Source: Hymenoscyphus infarciens
Lineage: Eukaryota > Ascomycota > Leotiomycetes > Helotiales > Helotiaceae
NCBI GenBank assembly: GCA_001414345.1
Contig: LLCB01000037.1
Coordinates: forward strand, 214,509-278,508
Reading direction: 5' to 3'
DNA: 64,000 nucleotides
In this document: one piece after another, positions 33,668-44,934 of the stretch
Position numbering within the stretch: the stretch's first letter is position 1
Layout of the letters: the number at the start of each line of letters is the position of its first letter
Translations under genes and position numbers: made by a program
Notes under the pieces: generated by a model
What the model was told of the DNA's origin: nothing
The model's database searches: none
The model's input: only the letters and a program-made list of their open reading frames with translations

Positions 33668-36399
33668 ATGCCATCCTCAAATCCTTCGTCGACTCGGAAG
33701 CGCCCTCGAGCGCAGTTCGAGGAGGAGGATCTGGATGAGTTGACGCCCGGGAATGTCAATACCACGACACCAACATCTACGATTGCGAAGAAGAGGAAGC
33801 TCAAGACTTATTCTGCGAAGAAATCCCATGGCGCTGCGAAGGGAGGACTGTCCTCAATCTCCAAAAAACTGTCTAAAATGTTTGGGTACGCTCAGGGAAC
33901 GGACACAGAAGATGCAGACGAACTGTCCGCCGAAAAAGATACATCCGAGGTCGAATTGAGCGAAGCCGACGAACCCGTAAAAGAGAAGAAGCTGGCCTCA
34001 AGTGGCAAGGGAGCTGCGAGGAAGCAAAGGGGCGCCAAAGTGTCGAATTCGAAATCCCCAATTCAGCAACGGGCTGCACAAGATGATTTGGATAATCAAA
34101 GTTCCGACGAAGAACAGGAGGCAGAAGTGACGAAAGTGCTTCCACGGAAGAAACGAAGCTTGAATATCGAAACAAATGCGAAACCTACAGACGTTGCGGA
34201 AGTCGTAAAGAGACCTCGTGGGCGGCCACGAAAGTCGGACGTATTGAAGAGGGACAAGATACTGGCAAAACAGGCAAAACGGGAGATGCTGAGCAGCGAG
34301 AATACAGGGCAAGACAAAACAAAACGGAAGAGTATACGCAGCAAGAAGGAGAGTCCGGATCCTTCAGAATCAAGTGGAGAGAAACCAAAAAGCAACAATC
34401 GGTCGAGAAAGCAAACGAAATCCCATCTCGAGGTGCCAGACCGGGTACAAAATGGTATCCTGACACCCAGCAGAGGTCCACCTGGGTTGGCGCCACGGAA
34501 AAGTGTAACTTTCGAGCATAATGATAACGATCTGGATTTGGGGTTTAAAGACCTTCCGGGAACTGCAAGCAGCAAGAAATCAAGAGAAAATTCGAGGTTT
34601 GGTTCCAGTCCAATAGCAGAAGAATCCAACGAAGAAGACGAGGATTTAGAAGATGATGAAGAGGTAGATGAAGCAGCCTGTAGTATATGTTCCAAACTGC
34701 ATACTCGGAAAGGAAACCAGATACTTTTCTGTGATGGTTGCGATAAAGCCGTGCACCAGAAATGTTATGGGGTAAAGGATATCCCAGAAGGAGATTGGTT
34801 TTGTAAAGATTGTGTACCAGACCAAGAGCTTGACTTGATTGATCAATCACATCTTCCTTACTCTCGACCACAGGGTCCATTGGCAGACATAGCCGGGTTT
34901 GAGGAGCATCTCAAACGTCTGCAGCGGGTTTTGCTAGATAAAGTGACGGGACAAAAGCGCATCAAGCTTCGGGGGCATGATGAACAGATGCAAAAGGTGT
35001 ACCAAGTGGTGGAGCAAACAGTTATTGCAGGAGAGGGCAATTCAATGTTGATCATAGGGGGAAGAGGCTGTGGAAAAACAACTGTAAGTACTGCCACCCT
35101 GTTACTGACGGTGTTCCTAACATATGTCAAGCTTGTGGACTCAGTGATATCTGAAATATCTCATGAAAATAGAGATAATTTTCACGTCGTGCGGTTAAAT
35201 GGCTTCATTCATACTGACGACAAGTTGGCCCTGAAAGAGATCTGGCGACAGCTTGGTCGTGAGATGGAAGTGGAGGATGATATTGCAAAGGTACATTCCA
35301 CGCTTTTATTTCTATTTCACATTATTGACATAATCTAGACAAGTAATTATGCGGATACGTTGGCATCTTTGTTAGCATTGTTGTCTCACCCCTCGGAAAT
35401 ATTTGAGTCTTCTACCGAGCAAACGGCCAAGTCTGTAATTTTCGTCTTGGACGAATTTGATCTATTTACCACTCACGCCCGTCAAACTCTGCTGTATAAT
35501 TTATTTGATATTGCCCAGGCAAGAAAGGCGCCAATTGCCGTACTTGGCTTAACTACGCGCATTGATGCAGTAGAAAGCCTCGAGAAGAGAGTAAAGAGTC
35601 GTTTCAGCCACCGCTATGTATATCTATCACTTCCGCGAAGCCCTCCAGTGTTTTGGGACATTTGTAAGGAAGGCTTGATTCTTGGCGAGGATGAGGCTGC
35701 AGATGCGGGCTTCGATTCAGCAATTGACGGAAGTGACGAATTTTTGTCATTCTGGAATACAGCGATAAATGTAAGTGATTACTTGCCATTCGCGCATGCT
35801 CAATTAGCTAACAACTGTAGGAACTTTACGAGACGGACGAATCTTTCAAGGAGTATTTGCAGTCCCATTACTTTCGAACCAAGTCTGTGTCAGCGTTCTT
35901 GACTTCCTGCATTTTACCGATTGCTACCCTCTCGCTGAGAAGCTTTCCTCTCACTGGTAATTCCTTTACGTCAAACACCCTGTCACTGGCCCCACCCGAT
36001 TCGAAGCTGCATATATTGCAGGGGCTGTCAGAACTTGAACTTGCTTTACTCATTGCTGCTGCAAGGCTGGATATCATTCTTGATACTGATACTTGCAACT
36101 TTGCTATGGTTTACGACGAATATAGTTCTTTGACATCTCGTCACAAAATACAAACTTCAAGCACTGGAGTTAATGCTCTCGGCTCGAGTGCCAAAGTATG
36201 GGGTAGAGACGTCGCTTTGGGTGCGTGGGAGCGACTTGCAGAGTATGAGGTGTTGATTCCAGCAGCCATTGGTGGGAATGGAGGGAAAGAATTTGGTACG
36301 GGCGGTCGCATGTGGAAAGTCGATGTAGGACTGGAAGAAATACCAGGAAGTGTCGATGGACTGAGTGGTGTCATGGCGAAGTGGTGCAGAGAGATATGA
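33668..36399 (+). CDS. orc4: origin recognition complex subunit 4 with AT-hook and PHD finger
   Basis: Exons 33668-35083, 35132-35290, 35339-35770 and 35821-36399, 861 residues, roughly twice human ORC4. ORC marks replication origins and loads MCM helicase. The first 330 residues are basic and low-complexity, with an AT-hook core KRPRGRPRK near residue 180. A PHD zinc finger follows at about 335-383 (CSICSKLHTRKGNQILFCDG, then CDKAVHQKCYG and DWFCKDC). The ORC4 AAA+ module starts with GQKRIKLRGHDEQMQKVY; Walker A is GGRGCGKTT at 464-472 and Walker B VIFVLDEFDLF. The winged-helix C-terminus covers the rest. The start is the first true ATG; the upstream open frame lacks one. The Walker A threonines sit exactly at the first splice junction. 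Confidence 0.9.
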
Positions 36400-37302
36400 A
36401 TCATTTGAAGCAGCCATGGAATATTCAGTGTATGCACCCCTGGCTTTTACTTTCTAATAGCCACTACTGCACATAATTGATGATATAGATGATTACCTGT
36501 CGTACGCCATGTCTATGACTCCGCCCTGCTTGTAAGAGAGGGTTATGCGGGGGTCAAAATTCGCCCGACTGTGCTTGACCTGAAGCCTTTGAGGTCAGCT
36601 GTTGCTGGCGAACGTCGGTATTTATTAAATGGCCTTTGCATCTTAATTCTTGTTTTTCTCTGACTGTTCCAAGTGGTACTTCTACAATTTCATGTTACAT
36701 GGAACACCATGAGTTCCCGGTTCTGGGGATTTAATTCAGCGATGCAAAGTTGCGGGCGCAAGGTCACCAGCGATCGTTCTCTTTGCCGGCATGCGCAAGC
36801 AGCTCTTCTCCCAACCAGTGGCATGAGAACGGGTCATGATCTCTTTTACTTGAAGTGTTGGATGGCTTGCGCTGACTGCAGGCTCCCCACCAATTGCAAC
36901 GCGACATTGGAGAATGGTATCTGCAGCATGCGAGCCTCACCGAATAACGAATGCGTATCTGGGAACACAAGCAAGCAAAAGCACTCACATTTTCTTATGA
37001 GGCGTGTTGCACGAGTCACAAAAGAGCGATCATTGGTCTTCTACATGCATGTCCGCCTCACTTCACTTTGATGCCCTCTGGTACCCCTCTGGCCGGGCAA
37101 GAGTTCAATCTATTGTGCGGGGGAAAGAGGCAGCCACCTCGATCTTACTCGTTTGCCTTGTGGTTGCCTTCTGGGTAAATCCATTGTCCCCCACCCTCTG
37201 GTCTTTGGTAAATATAAGGAAGGGAATGGGCTTCCCAATGGTTCCAGCTCATATTTTCAGCAACCTTTGGTGAACTTGTTCAAGCGGCGGAAATCCGAAA
37301 TC
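36400..37302. other. 0.9 kb intergenic, promoter of the next gene
   Basis: Open stretches exist near 36,673-37,071 and 37,004-37,273 but have no family resemblance and no consistent splice structure. The frame of the next gene is open upstream of its ATG to 37,153 but only from a non-ATG codon. Confidence 0.4.
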
Positions 37303-40257
37303 ATGGACGCCAGCACCCCACAGATCGCGAATGATGAGTTGCAATGTGTGATTTTTTATGGGGGCAAGCTTTCTGCAGCGTTTCATCAGTATACCACGAT
37401 TGCGGAGCGACTATCTCGTGGTTTTGAAGGTACTTGTGGTATTGTCGCTGCAACTCTATCGAGTCTCGGGCAGATCGAAACTCTCTTGCAAAAAGAAGTT
37501 GAAGGTCAGAAGAACGGGACTGGGAAGGAACTCTTTAGCGCTGGGGGACTTTCATACACACGGAACGTTGTGAAGGAAGTTGCCAAATCGCTTGTCAAAG
37601 TCAAAGAGACAGTCATCGAGGGATGCCTTCCTCGCAAGGAATTTACCGCCAACAACAGACGCAAGAAGAAAGCTGGAAAGGAAACGGCACAAGAGATTGT
37701 GTTTTCTGGCTTGATGGTTGTGGAAAAGGAGTTCTTGAGTCAGCTGGAGAAGGCGAAATGGAACCGTATCGATCGCACCTTTGAGGATACCATGGACCGG
37801 CTTTACGATTTACAACTCCATCTTCTCTTGGTCTTTCAGGTGGTCACAGTTGGCTCTCTTTCTTCAAATACGTAAGTCTACCTCGCGAGCTGGTTGATCT
37901 CGGCTAACTTGGTGATAGATCTTCTGGAAAGGTTGATGTGGAAGAGATTGTGACTTTTCATGAGCGAGTCCACCGTACTGCAGATCTTGTAGGCATCAAG
38001 CTTCCTAAAATTCGGGTTTTCAACAGGCGACGTTCCTTCAGTGATAGTGATAGCGACAGTGACCGGCCGTCCAGAAGGGCGCGTCCACCCCCTAGACCCA
38101 TAATTGGTTCGGGACCACCGCCGCCTCCTCCATCCAATACGAGACCACAGCCTCCTTTCCCGATTTCATCTGGGCCACCACCGCCTCCCCCGAATGCGAG
38201 GCTACCACCTCCACCTGGTCCTTTAACTCGGCCACCAGCAATCGGGGTGCCATCTCACCCAGCGGTAATTGTGCCAAAGTCGCAGTTAACGGAAAATGTA
38301 TGGGTCTTACTATCCCAATTATCTTGTTGCTAACTAGAACATATAGGCCAATCCACCATCTTACACAGAGAGTCCAAACACGAAGGATGCAGACTCATCT
38401 CCAACACCTGAATCGGTAGATGAGAAAACAAAGCCTTTGGAAAGGTCCACTGCTGTAAACCAGAAGCAGGAATCAATGAAAGGCGAAGTGGTGATAGCGA
38501 AGTATGAACCCTCAATTCTCTCAGTTATTTTTATGCTAACAAGAATTAGACCTGCAACCCCTGAGCCTCGACTTTTCGCAACTCGACCCCATTCAATTGG
38601 ATTCAAAGTCAGATCTTTCTTCAGAAGCAAAGAATCCCTTGCTGCTGAAATGCGTAAGGCACTTTGCGACACTGATTCGCATCTCTTGGCTTTCATGATC
38701 CAGAATTCAGGTCACAGATTGATTCCTCATTCTGCGTTTCACTCTCTTGAATCAACCCACATGAGGACAATCCTGACTCAGCTCAATGATGATACTTGGT
38801 ACACAACGTATACATCTTTGAATCCCCACGAGAACATGCTTCTACACAACATTCTCTATCCTTGGGTCAACGGAAAGACCCACGAGAGGAACATTGTGGC
38901 TCTGAAGGTTGTGAAGGAGCAGATTAAGCCTAATGCTTGGGTGGCTTTGTTGAGAGAGTTACGTCCAAAGACTGGACCAAATCATGGTCCTCCACCACTC
39001 CCACCAACGGGCCGTGTTCTCCTTGCTATTGTGAGAGAGCAATTTGTGGACGGAAAGCCACTTCTTCCAGCCAGCAGCGTTGACAGCCGGTTGGGTCCTC
39101 CTCCACCTCCTGGGCCCCTGAGAATCATCGGTCGAGGTCCACCACCTCCTCAACCAAAATTCCGACCACCCCCATCTGCCTTTGACAACCCCCCAAGTGG
39201 ATCCAACAGGATCTATGATATTACCAATCATATTAGAGGCCCTCCGCCTCCACCAGCACGAGGTCCACCTCCACCACCTGTTTCGAATGGTATGCCGCCT
39301 CCTCCCCCCGGTGCTCGAATTGGAGGTAACCCTAACCCTCCTCCTCCACCCCCCCATGTTCCCAAATCAATTCGTGTTGTTGACATGAATGTGTTCACCG
39401 ATCACGAAGCTGCCATCGCACTTACAAGCTACAGTGAGTACACCATGCGACCATGCGAGCCAGCTCAGCCATCCAACCGACGCCCTTGGTTACGCGTTTC
39501 CAATACCCTTGAATCTTCCGACAAGGAGCAAGTCCAAGATCGCGTGGACGATTTCTTCGATGCTGGAAAGAGTGTTATTGAAGTCAAAATGCGTCTTACG
39601 GAAGACCAAGCAGATCAGGTCACTCGCTTGATGGATGAGTTTATGGCCACAGAGCGAGACTCCCGCTTTGAATGGTGTTGGGTTGAACTCAGCGTCTACG
39701 ACAACATGGGAGAGGTAAGTCTCTTCGCCAATGGTCCCGGAACTGTCTCCAGTGGGGCAACGCACATACATCTCATCGCCAAGCGAAGTCTGAAGCAATA
39801 CTGTAAACCTCTAGAAGTCTACAATGCTTCGATGAGAGGTGGTCCACTTTCCGGCTTCCCTCCTCGACCACCAATTGGTGCACCTTGTCCTCCGCCTCAA
39901 TTTCCGATCCGTGGACCATCGCCTGTTAGGGAGGTGATTAGGTTAGGCTCCTGCTCTCGTTCTCGTTCTCGAAGAAGATATGCTTCTAGTGATAGCAGCA
40001 GTTCTTATGATAGCGACAGAACCTATTACAGCAGCGACTCCAGTATTACGAGGCGATTGAGACGGAAGCGAACGAGACGCCAGAACCGGAAATCTGGTCG
40101 GGTTATCATATATAATTCTGATGATTCTGATTTAGATGATGACGAGGTGGATGTTATGAAGATTGATTTGAAATTGAAGCGGGGTGATGATGTTGTGCAG
40201 AAATTGTTGGAGAGATGGACACCACTGGTTGGTGGGGGGAAGACGAGTGGTGCTTAA
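37303..40257 (+). CDS. large proline-rich protein, function unknown
   Basis: Exons 37303-37871, 37919-38297, 38347-38501 and 38550-40257, about 936 residues. The N-terminal 240 residues are helical (for example EIVFSGLMVVEKEFLSQLEK) and have no signal. An SDSDSDSDRPSRRARPPPRP stretch then leads into polyproline runs (GPPPPPPSN, GPPPPPPNAR and, later, many PPPPP/GPPPPP units at about residues 550-680), like FH1-type profilin or SH3/WW ligands. A folded-looking block (RPWLRVSNTLESSDKEQVQD to WCWVELSVYDN) follows, then an SR-like tail (SRSRSRRRYASSDSSSSYDS). No FH2, WH2 or RNA-binding motif is visible. At 39,715 a GTAAGT begins a 69 bp stretch that could be spliced or translated; I left it coding. 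Confidence 0.7.
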
Positions 40258-40970
40258 ATTCTTACGTTGAAATCTCTTTTTTTGTTCTGCGCTGGTTTCT
40301 TTTGGTATGTTGATGTTTTATCTTCTCTTTTGTTTTCATTGAAATAACTTAATATATGAGTAACGAGATTATGGATCAGCGTTGGTTTGGAATTATATTA
40401 CCTTTCCAGAATTTTTATTTGAGTGCATTGTAACGTGAAGTCTTATTGAAGTCTTATCACACGATCGTTCCCCCCACCCCTCTTGGATCTTGGATGCTGT
40501 GTTGTGGGTACTTGTACACGAAGATCCCCCAAGAAACAGCGACTCATCAAGTTTATTGTTTCAAAATGGATCAGTCATTCCTTAACAAAAAGAAAACGGT
40601 CGAAGGCCCTAGACTAACAAGAAACCCTTACCAAGGCCGACGATATTATTCTCCTTTGGGGGCAATTTAAGCAAGCTTCCGCCTGAGTGCACCCTCCCTC
40701 CATGACTCCAAAGACCCCATGATACGATCAACGCTCCTTTGAACAATAATTTTTGGAATCTAATTCTTATGAAATTTCTCTGGTAAGTATGATAAGAACG
40801 TATATCTCTGTTGGAGTAGACTTTGCGTATCGTCAACTCGTATCCATAGGAAGGTGTTCCTTAGTTATGGAAAACCAGTTTAAATTCTGGGACATATGTT
40901 GCTCTCATGACGAGGTGGCGCTGTCGATTTTGGAACTCGAGCATTGATTCAGAAATGAGGCCTGGTCCGG
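40258..40970. other. 0.7 kb gene-free interval
   Basis: Downstream of the proline-rich gene. Short open stretches only; base composition drifts to AT-rich at the right edge. Confidence 0.4.
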
Positions 40971-42600
40971 TCATTATTTTCCGTATTAAGTCTTATTACT
41001 CCATTTGCACTTAAAAAAGCCGTGTCTGAAAATGCCGAATTGTGTTAAGACTTGAGTCTTAAGCCTTCCTGAAAAGTGGCTTCAAGTGTTATTCATGTAA
41101 GAAAAACCCGAAGATGGGAAACATAACCAGGTAGAAACTGAGAACTTTACCCTCATCGCTTGACTACTATCTCGCTCTGCTACTTTAATTTGGATGATAA
41201 GTTTTGAATAACTTCGTAGCTAAATAGGCGTTATTAAGTTCTTAATTTGAAGAATCTTATAATAAAAAGAAACTAAGAAGAAGAGACAAGGAGAATATAT
41301 AGAAAGAGATAAAAAGTACGAGAAATAAGTAAGAGAACTTGGAAATATAAAGCAAAATATTAAGATTAACATTTCATAGTTTAGATAAAAGAGAGTAAGT
41401 AGAAGAGGTAAAAGTTAGAAGTAGTAGAATCAATATATTTAAATAGATATATAATATCTAGTAAGAAGCTTATAAGTAGTTATAGATTAGTTATAATATA
41501 GTTTCGTAAAACTATTATAAAAGAAGAATTCTTTAGTCTTAAAAAGAGTAGTAGTTAAAAGTGGAATATTATTATATAAGAACTTAATTTATAAGATAAG
41601 AAAAAGAGAATATAAAGAATAAAAGTATATATATTAATATAAATAATAAAGAGTATTATAATAATTGAGAAAGTAGAGAGAGCTCTTTGAAAATAGAAAG
41701 AGAGAGAGATAGATAAAGCTAGAGAACTAAGAACTAGTAGAGTTAGTGAAATAGTAGAGATTAATATTAGATAAAACTAAGCTTCTTTTATTCTAATAAT
41801 AATATACTAATACTTAAAAATAGAGACATTACTCGTTTATTCTAGTACTTATAATAGTAGTATAAGTATAACTAATAAAATATAGCTATATATATTATAA
41901 TATAATAAAATAGTTAATTAGATAAGAAACCACTATTAGAAAAAAAGAAGTAACTAGACTATTTAGAATTCTAAATAGCTTATTTATACTTTCTCAATTT
42001 TAAAGTAGAAGAGATTTATATAAGTTATACTAAAGAAGACTATTTTATTAGTAGTTTTTAAAAATGTACTTTTAGTTTTAAACTTAGTTTTAATAGTATA
42101 AAAAACTAAGTTAAAATACTAGTTTAATTAACTAATTTCTACTATAACTCTAATGTAATTATATATAAACCTAATATATAGTTGTTAAGTTATATAGCTT
42201 TTACTATCGTATAGTAAAATCTAAGAAAGCGGATTTAGTATTAAACGTGCTTTAGTTAGAGATATTAGTTACTTAAAGACAAGTGTATAGTCAACTATTA
42301 AGCTACTTTGAAAGCCGAGAGATTATTAAATATTTCGCTATATTAGTACTATTATCTTAAGACTTCGTATATTCAATAGCTAAATTATATCTATAAGAAG
42401 ATAAGAGTCTCGTTCATCGTTCCACGTATACTCGTTATTATTCTAAAAGGTCTTGAAGAATTAATAATGGTCGAAATTCTTTACTACTAACGATTCCAAG
42501 TCTCTTAGAATGATTAATTCAAGTTTCCAAGGACTTCTAGCATAGTACCTTTGGCTGGTATAAGCAGACTTTCACAATTCAGTTGCGATGTTAACGATGT
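40971..42600. repeat. AT-rich RIP-like island
   Basis: About 1.5 kb, most extreme between 41,200 and 42,400, where the + strand is almost only A, G and T with AGTA, AATA and TTATAA words and stops in every frame. It looks like a transposon erased by repeat-induced mutation. No terminal repeats or protein remnant could be seen. It ends just before the 3' end of the sugar porter gene. Confidence 0.65.
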
Positions 42601-42671
42601 CACTTTTCTAGAAAATGAAGTCTACACAGGTAAAGTATAAGGTAAAACCATTTATATATTTTCCTGACTGT

Positions 42672-44432
42672 TCACAGCTCCCTCCCACTACTATGCCCAA
42701 CCTCATTCTCCAATCTCGCCTTCTCCCTCTTCGCCTTTTGAATATCCATACTCATCTTCACCGGCCGAACCCCCTTCGTCTCAAACACAGCATCAATCTC
42801 CTCCAAACTCAAACCATGCGTCTCAGGAAAAATGAAATAACTCAACCCCAACTGTATCGTGTTATACGCAATGTAGACCACCCAGATCTTGTATCCAATC
42901 TTATTGATGCCAACACTGATACCATATGTGTTCACAACACCGGCTGCACCTTGCACCAGCCCGTACAGCCCCATTCCCTTGGCACGGAGAGCGAGGGAGA
43001 GGATTTCAATTGGATAAAGGTTGTGCATGGTGGCGATCAGGAGAGAGGAACAGAATTGGAATAGGAAAATCCAGAATATTGTCAAGGATGCTGTGACTGA
43101 TTTTTCGTGGAGGGAAAATTGCCATGAGGTGATTGTTGCCGCTGTTTGGAGAAGGATGAAGGAGATCAATCCCGCAAAGATGAGAGTGCGACGACCGAAT
43201 CTATCAACGATGAAGGACCCCGCGACTGTGAAGACGCAATAGGTAACAGTAGACCCGAATTGAATCGCAAGGATTTCGGAAGACTCAGTGATACCAACTG
43301 TCTCGAGTGCCGGAGTAAGGTAGTTGCCAATGATACCACCACCATTCCATTGTTGGAAAATGGAATACAAGACCAGGCAAAGGATGCGGTAACGTGCACC
43401 TCGCTTGGCTAAAGCTCTCCAGTCCCAGGATTTTTTGTTCTCTTGGGAAGACTGGGCGAGAGATTCTTCCATCTGTTGCATGACGGCATTGACGAGGGGG
43501 TGGTTGACATCATTTGCTTCGGTAGTCTGGTATCTAGCAATGATTTTTCGAGCTTCGGCATGCTTGCCTCTCATGAGTAGATAACGAGGGGATTCTGGTG
43601 TCCAGATGTAGATAGTCACGCAGACGATGATAGGACACAATGCTTCGAGGAGCAATGGGATTCTCCAGCTCTGTGAACAATCGCGAAGTCAGTATTGCCA
43701 TTTTGAAAGATGGACATAGGAGTAGACAAGACTGAAAAGAAGGAAAAGCTCGGGAACACGTACCCAATCGTTGGTGATCTTGACAAATCCAAGCATCGCC
43801 GCGTTCATTCCGATACTACCAAGTTGGAAACAAGCTCCGAACAGGCCAACATATCTACCACGGAGATGTGCCGGGGCGACCTCACCCATGTATTGAGGGG
43901 TTGACATGAGTGCTGAACCAAACCCAAGTACAAATCGTCCAACCATAAACATGGGTAGATTGACTGCGAACCCCTGGAGGGCAGCCGAGACAATAACAAG
44001 AAAGTTGCCAATAAAATTGACGCCTCTTCGTCCGATCACGTCTGCCAGTGAGACAAATGGTGCCCCGCAGAAGGTTCCGATCAACATAAGCGCATTGATG
44101 GTGCCAAATGTTGCGCCACTCGTACCAACTCCAAGATAGCTATGGAAAGGTTTGATGGCATTGATTCCAGATATGACAGACCAGTCCACACCGTAACCTG
44201 CTTGGTTGAAGCCCTGGATGATCAAGACGACTAGAAGTCGGAAACCAGTCCATGATTTCAAACGGAGGGATTCTTGGGAAAGTAAAAAGAAGTCTTCTTC
44301 GGTGAGGCGGGCAATAACTACTTCTTCTGTGTTGTGTTCGAGATGCTTGAAGTCCACATCGACAAAGGATTCGCCCGCATTTGTGTTGACTTGGCGAAGA
44401 CCGCCTGCCGCCTTCTTTTCAGAATCTGCCAT
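42672..44432 (-). CDS. MFS sugar transporter, lactose-permease/hexose type
   Basis: Exons 44432-43764 and 43670-42672, 555 residues with the 12-helix layout of the sugar porter family. Family signatures: ADVIGRRGVNFIGN between helices 2 and 3, the PESPRYLLMRGKHAEARKII block in the central loop, VDRFGRRTL between helices 8 and 9, and PETHGLSLEEIDAVFE after helix 12. FNQAGYGVDW in helix 1 is typical of fungal Lac12-like and related disaccharide porters. N- and C-termini are hydrophilic and cytosolic. It is divergent, 502 bp apart, from the GH95 fucosidase, so the two probably share control; the transported sugar is not known from sequence. Confidence 0.9.
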
Positions 44433-44934
44433 GTTGAGTGAAGCGAGAAGAGAGGTTTACAAAGATTGAAAAGTGGTAAGAAATTGAGGGGCTGTCTTGA
44501 TCATATCTTGAAAAGCTTCGCTCTGCTCTGCTCTGCTGTGCTACAATGGCACAGCTAGCTTGTCAATAGCTCCCTCGAAGAGCTGTCGGGTTGCGGCCCT
44601 CATCGCCGTGAACTTTACACTTGAGAACTCACGGTGTGAGAAACACGAAGACCTCGAACAGAGGCATCCCCCAGGTGAGCAAATGTTACCCCGCAGAAAG
44701 AGACAGAGAGATCCACATCAACAAACAATCCGGGGTCGGGTAAAATGATTGGTGGATTTGGGACAAATATTCCCCCTTTTTCGCCCTTTTCGCGGGGTAC
44801 CCCAGCGGCGGGGTAGGTAGCTGGGAAGATGGCATGATACTAGACAACAGAAAGAAAGATGACCTTGTCTTCTGTTTTCCAACCACTGGTCAGCCTCAGC
44901 TCCAAAACGGGAAACGAAGGAAAGGCAACATAAC
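44433..44934. promoter_or_regulatory. bidirectional promoter with CreA-like sites
   Basis: Between the sugar porter (-) and fucosidase (+). Three matches to the CreA/Cre1 carbon-repressor consensus SYGGRG lie within 22 bp: GCGGGG at 44,792-44,797, CTGGGG (minus strand) at 44,800-44,805, and GCGGGG at 44,808-44,813. A CTCTG repeat tract (GCTCTGCTCTGCTCTGCTG) lies near 44,520. Glucose repression of both genes is a reasonable inference. Confidence 0.45.

Noticed and set aside
36673..37273. Open frames upstream of the proline-rich gene
   Set aside because: Overlapping in several frames without homology; interpreted as promoter and 5' UTR.
39715..39783. Possible 69 bp intron (GTAAGT...CCAAG) in the proline-rich gene
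   Set aside because: It is a multiple of three without a stop, lacks a clear branch site near the acceptor, and the translated sequence THIHLIAKRSLK continues the apparent domain. Kept as coding, but undecided without RNA.
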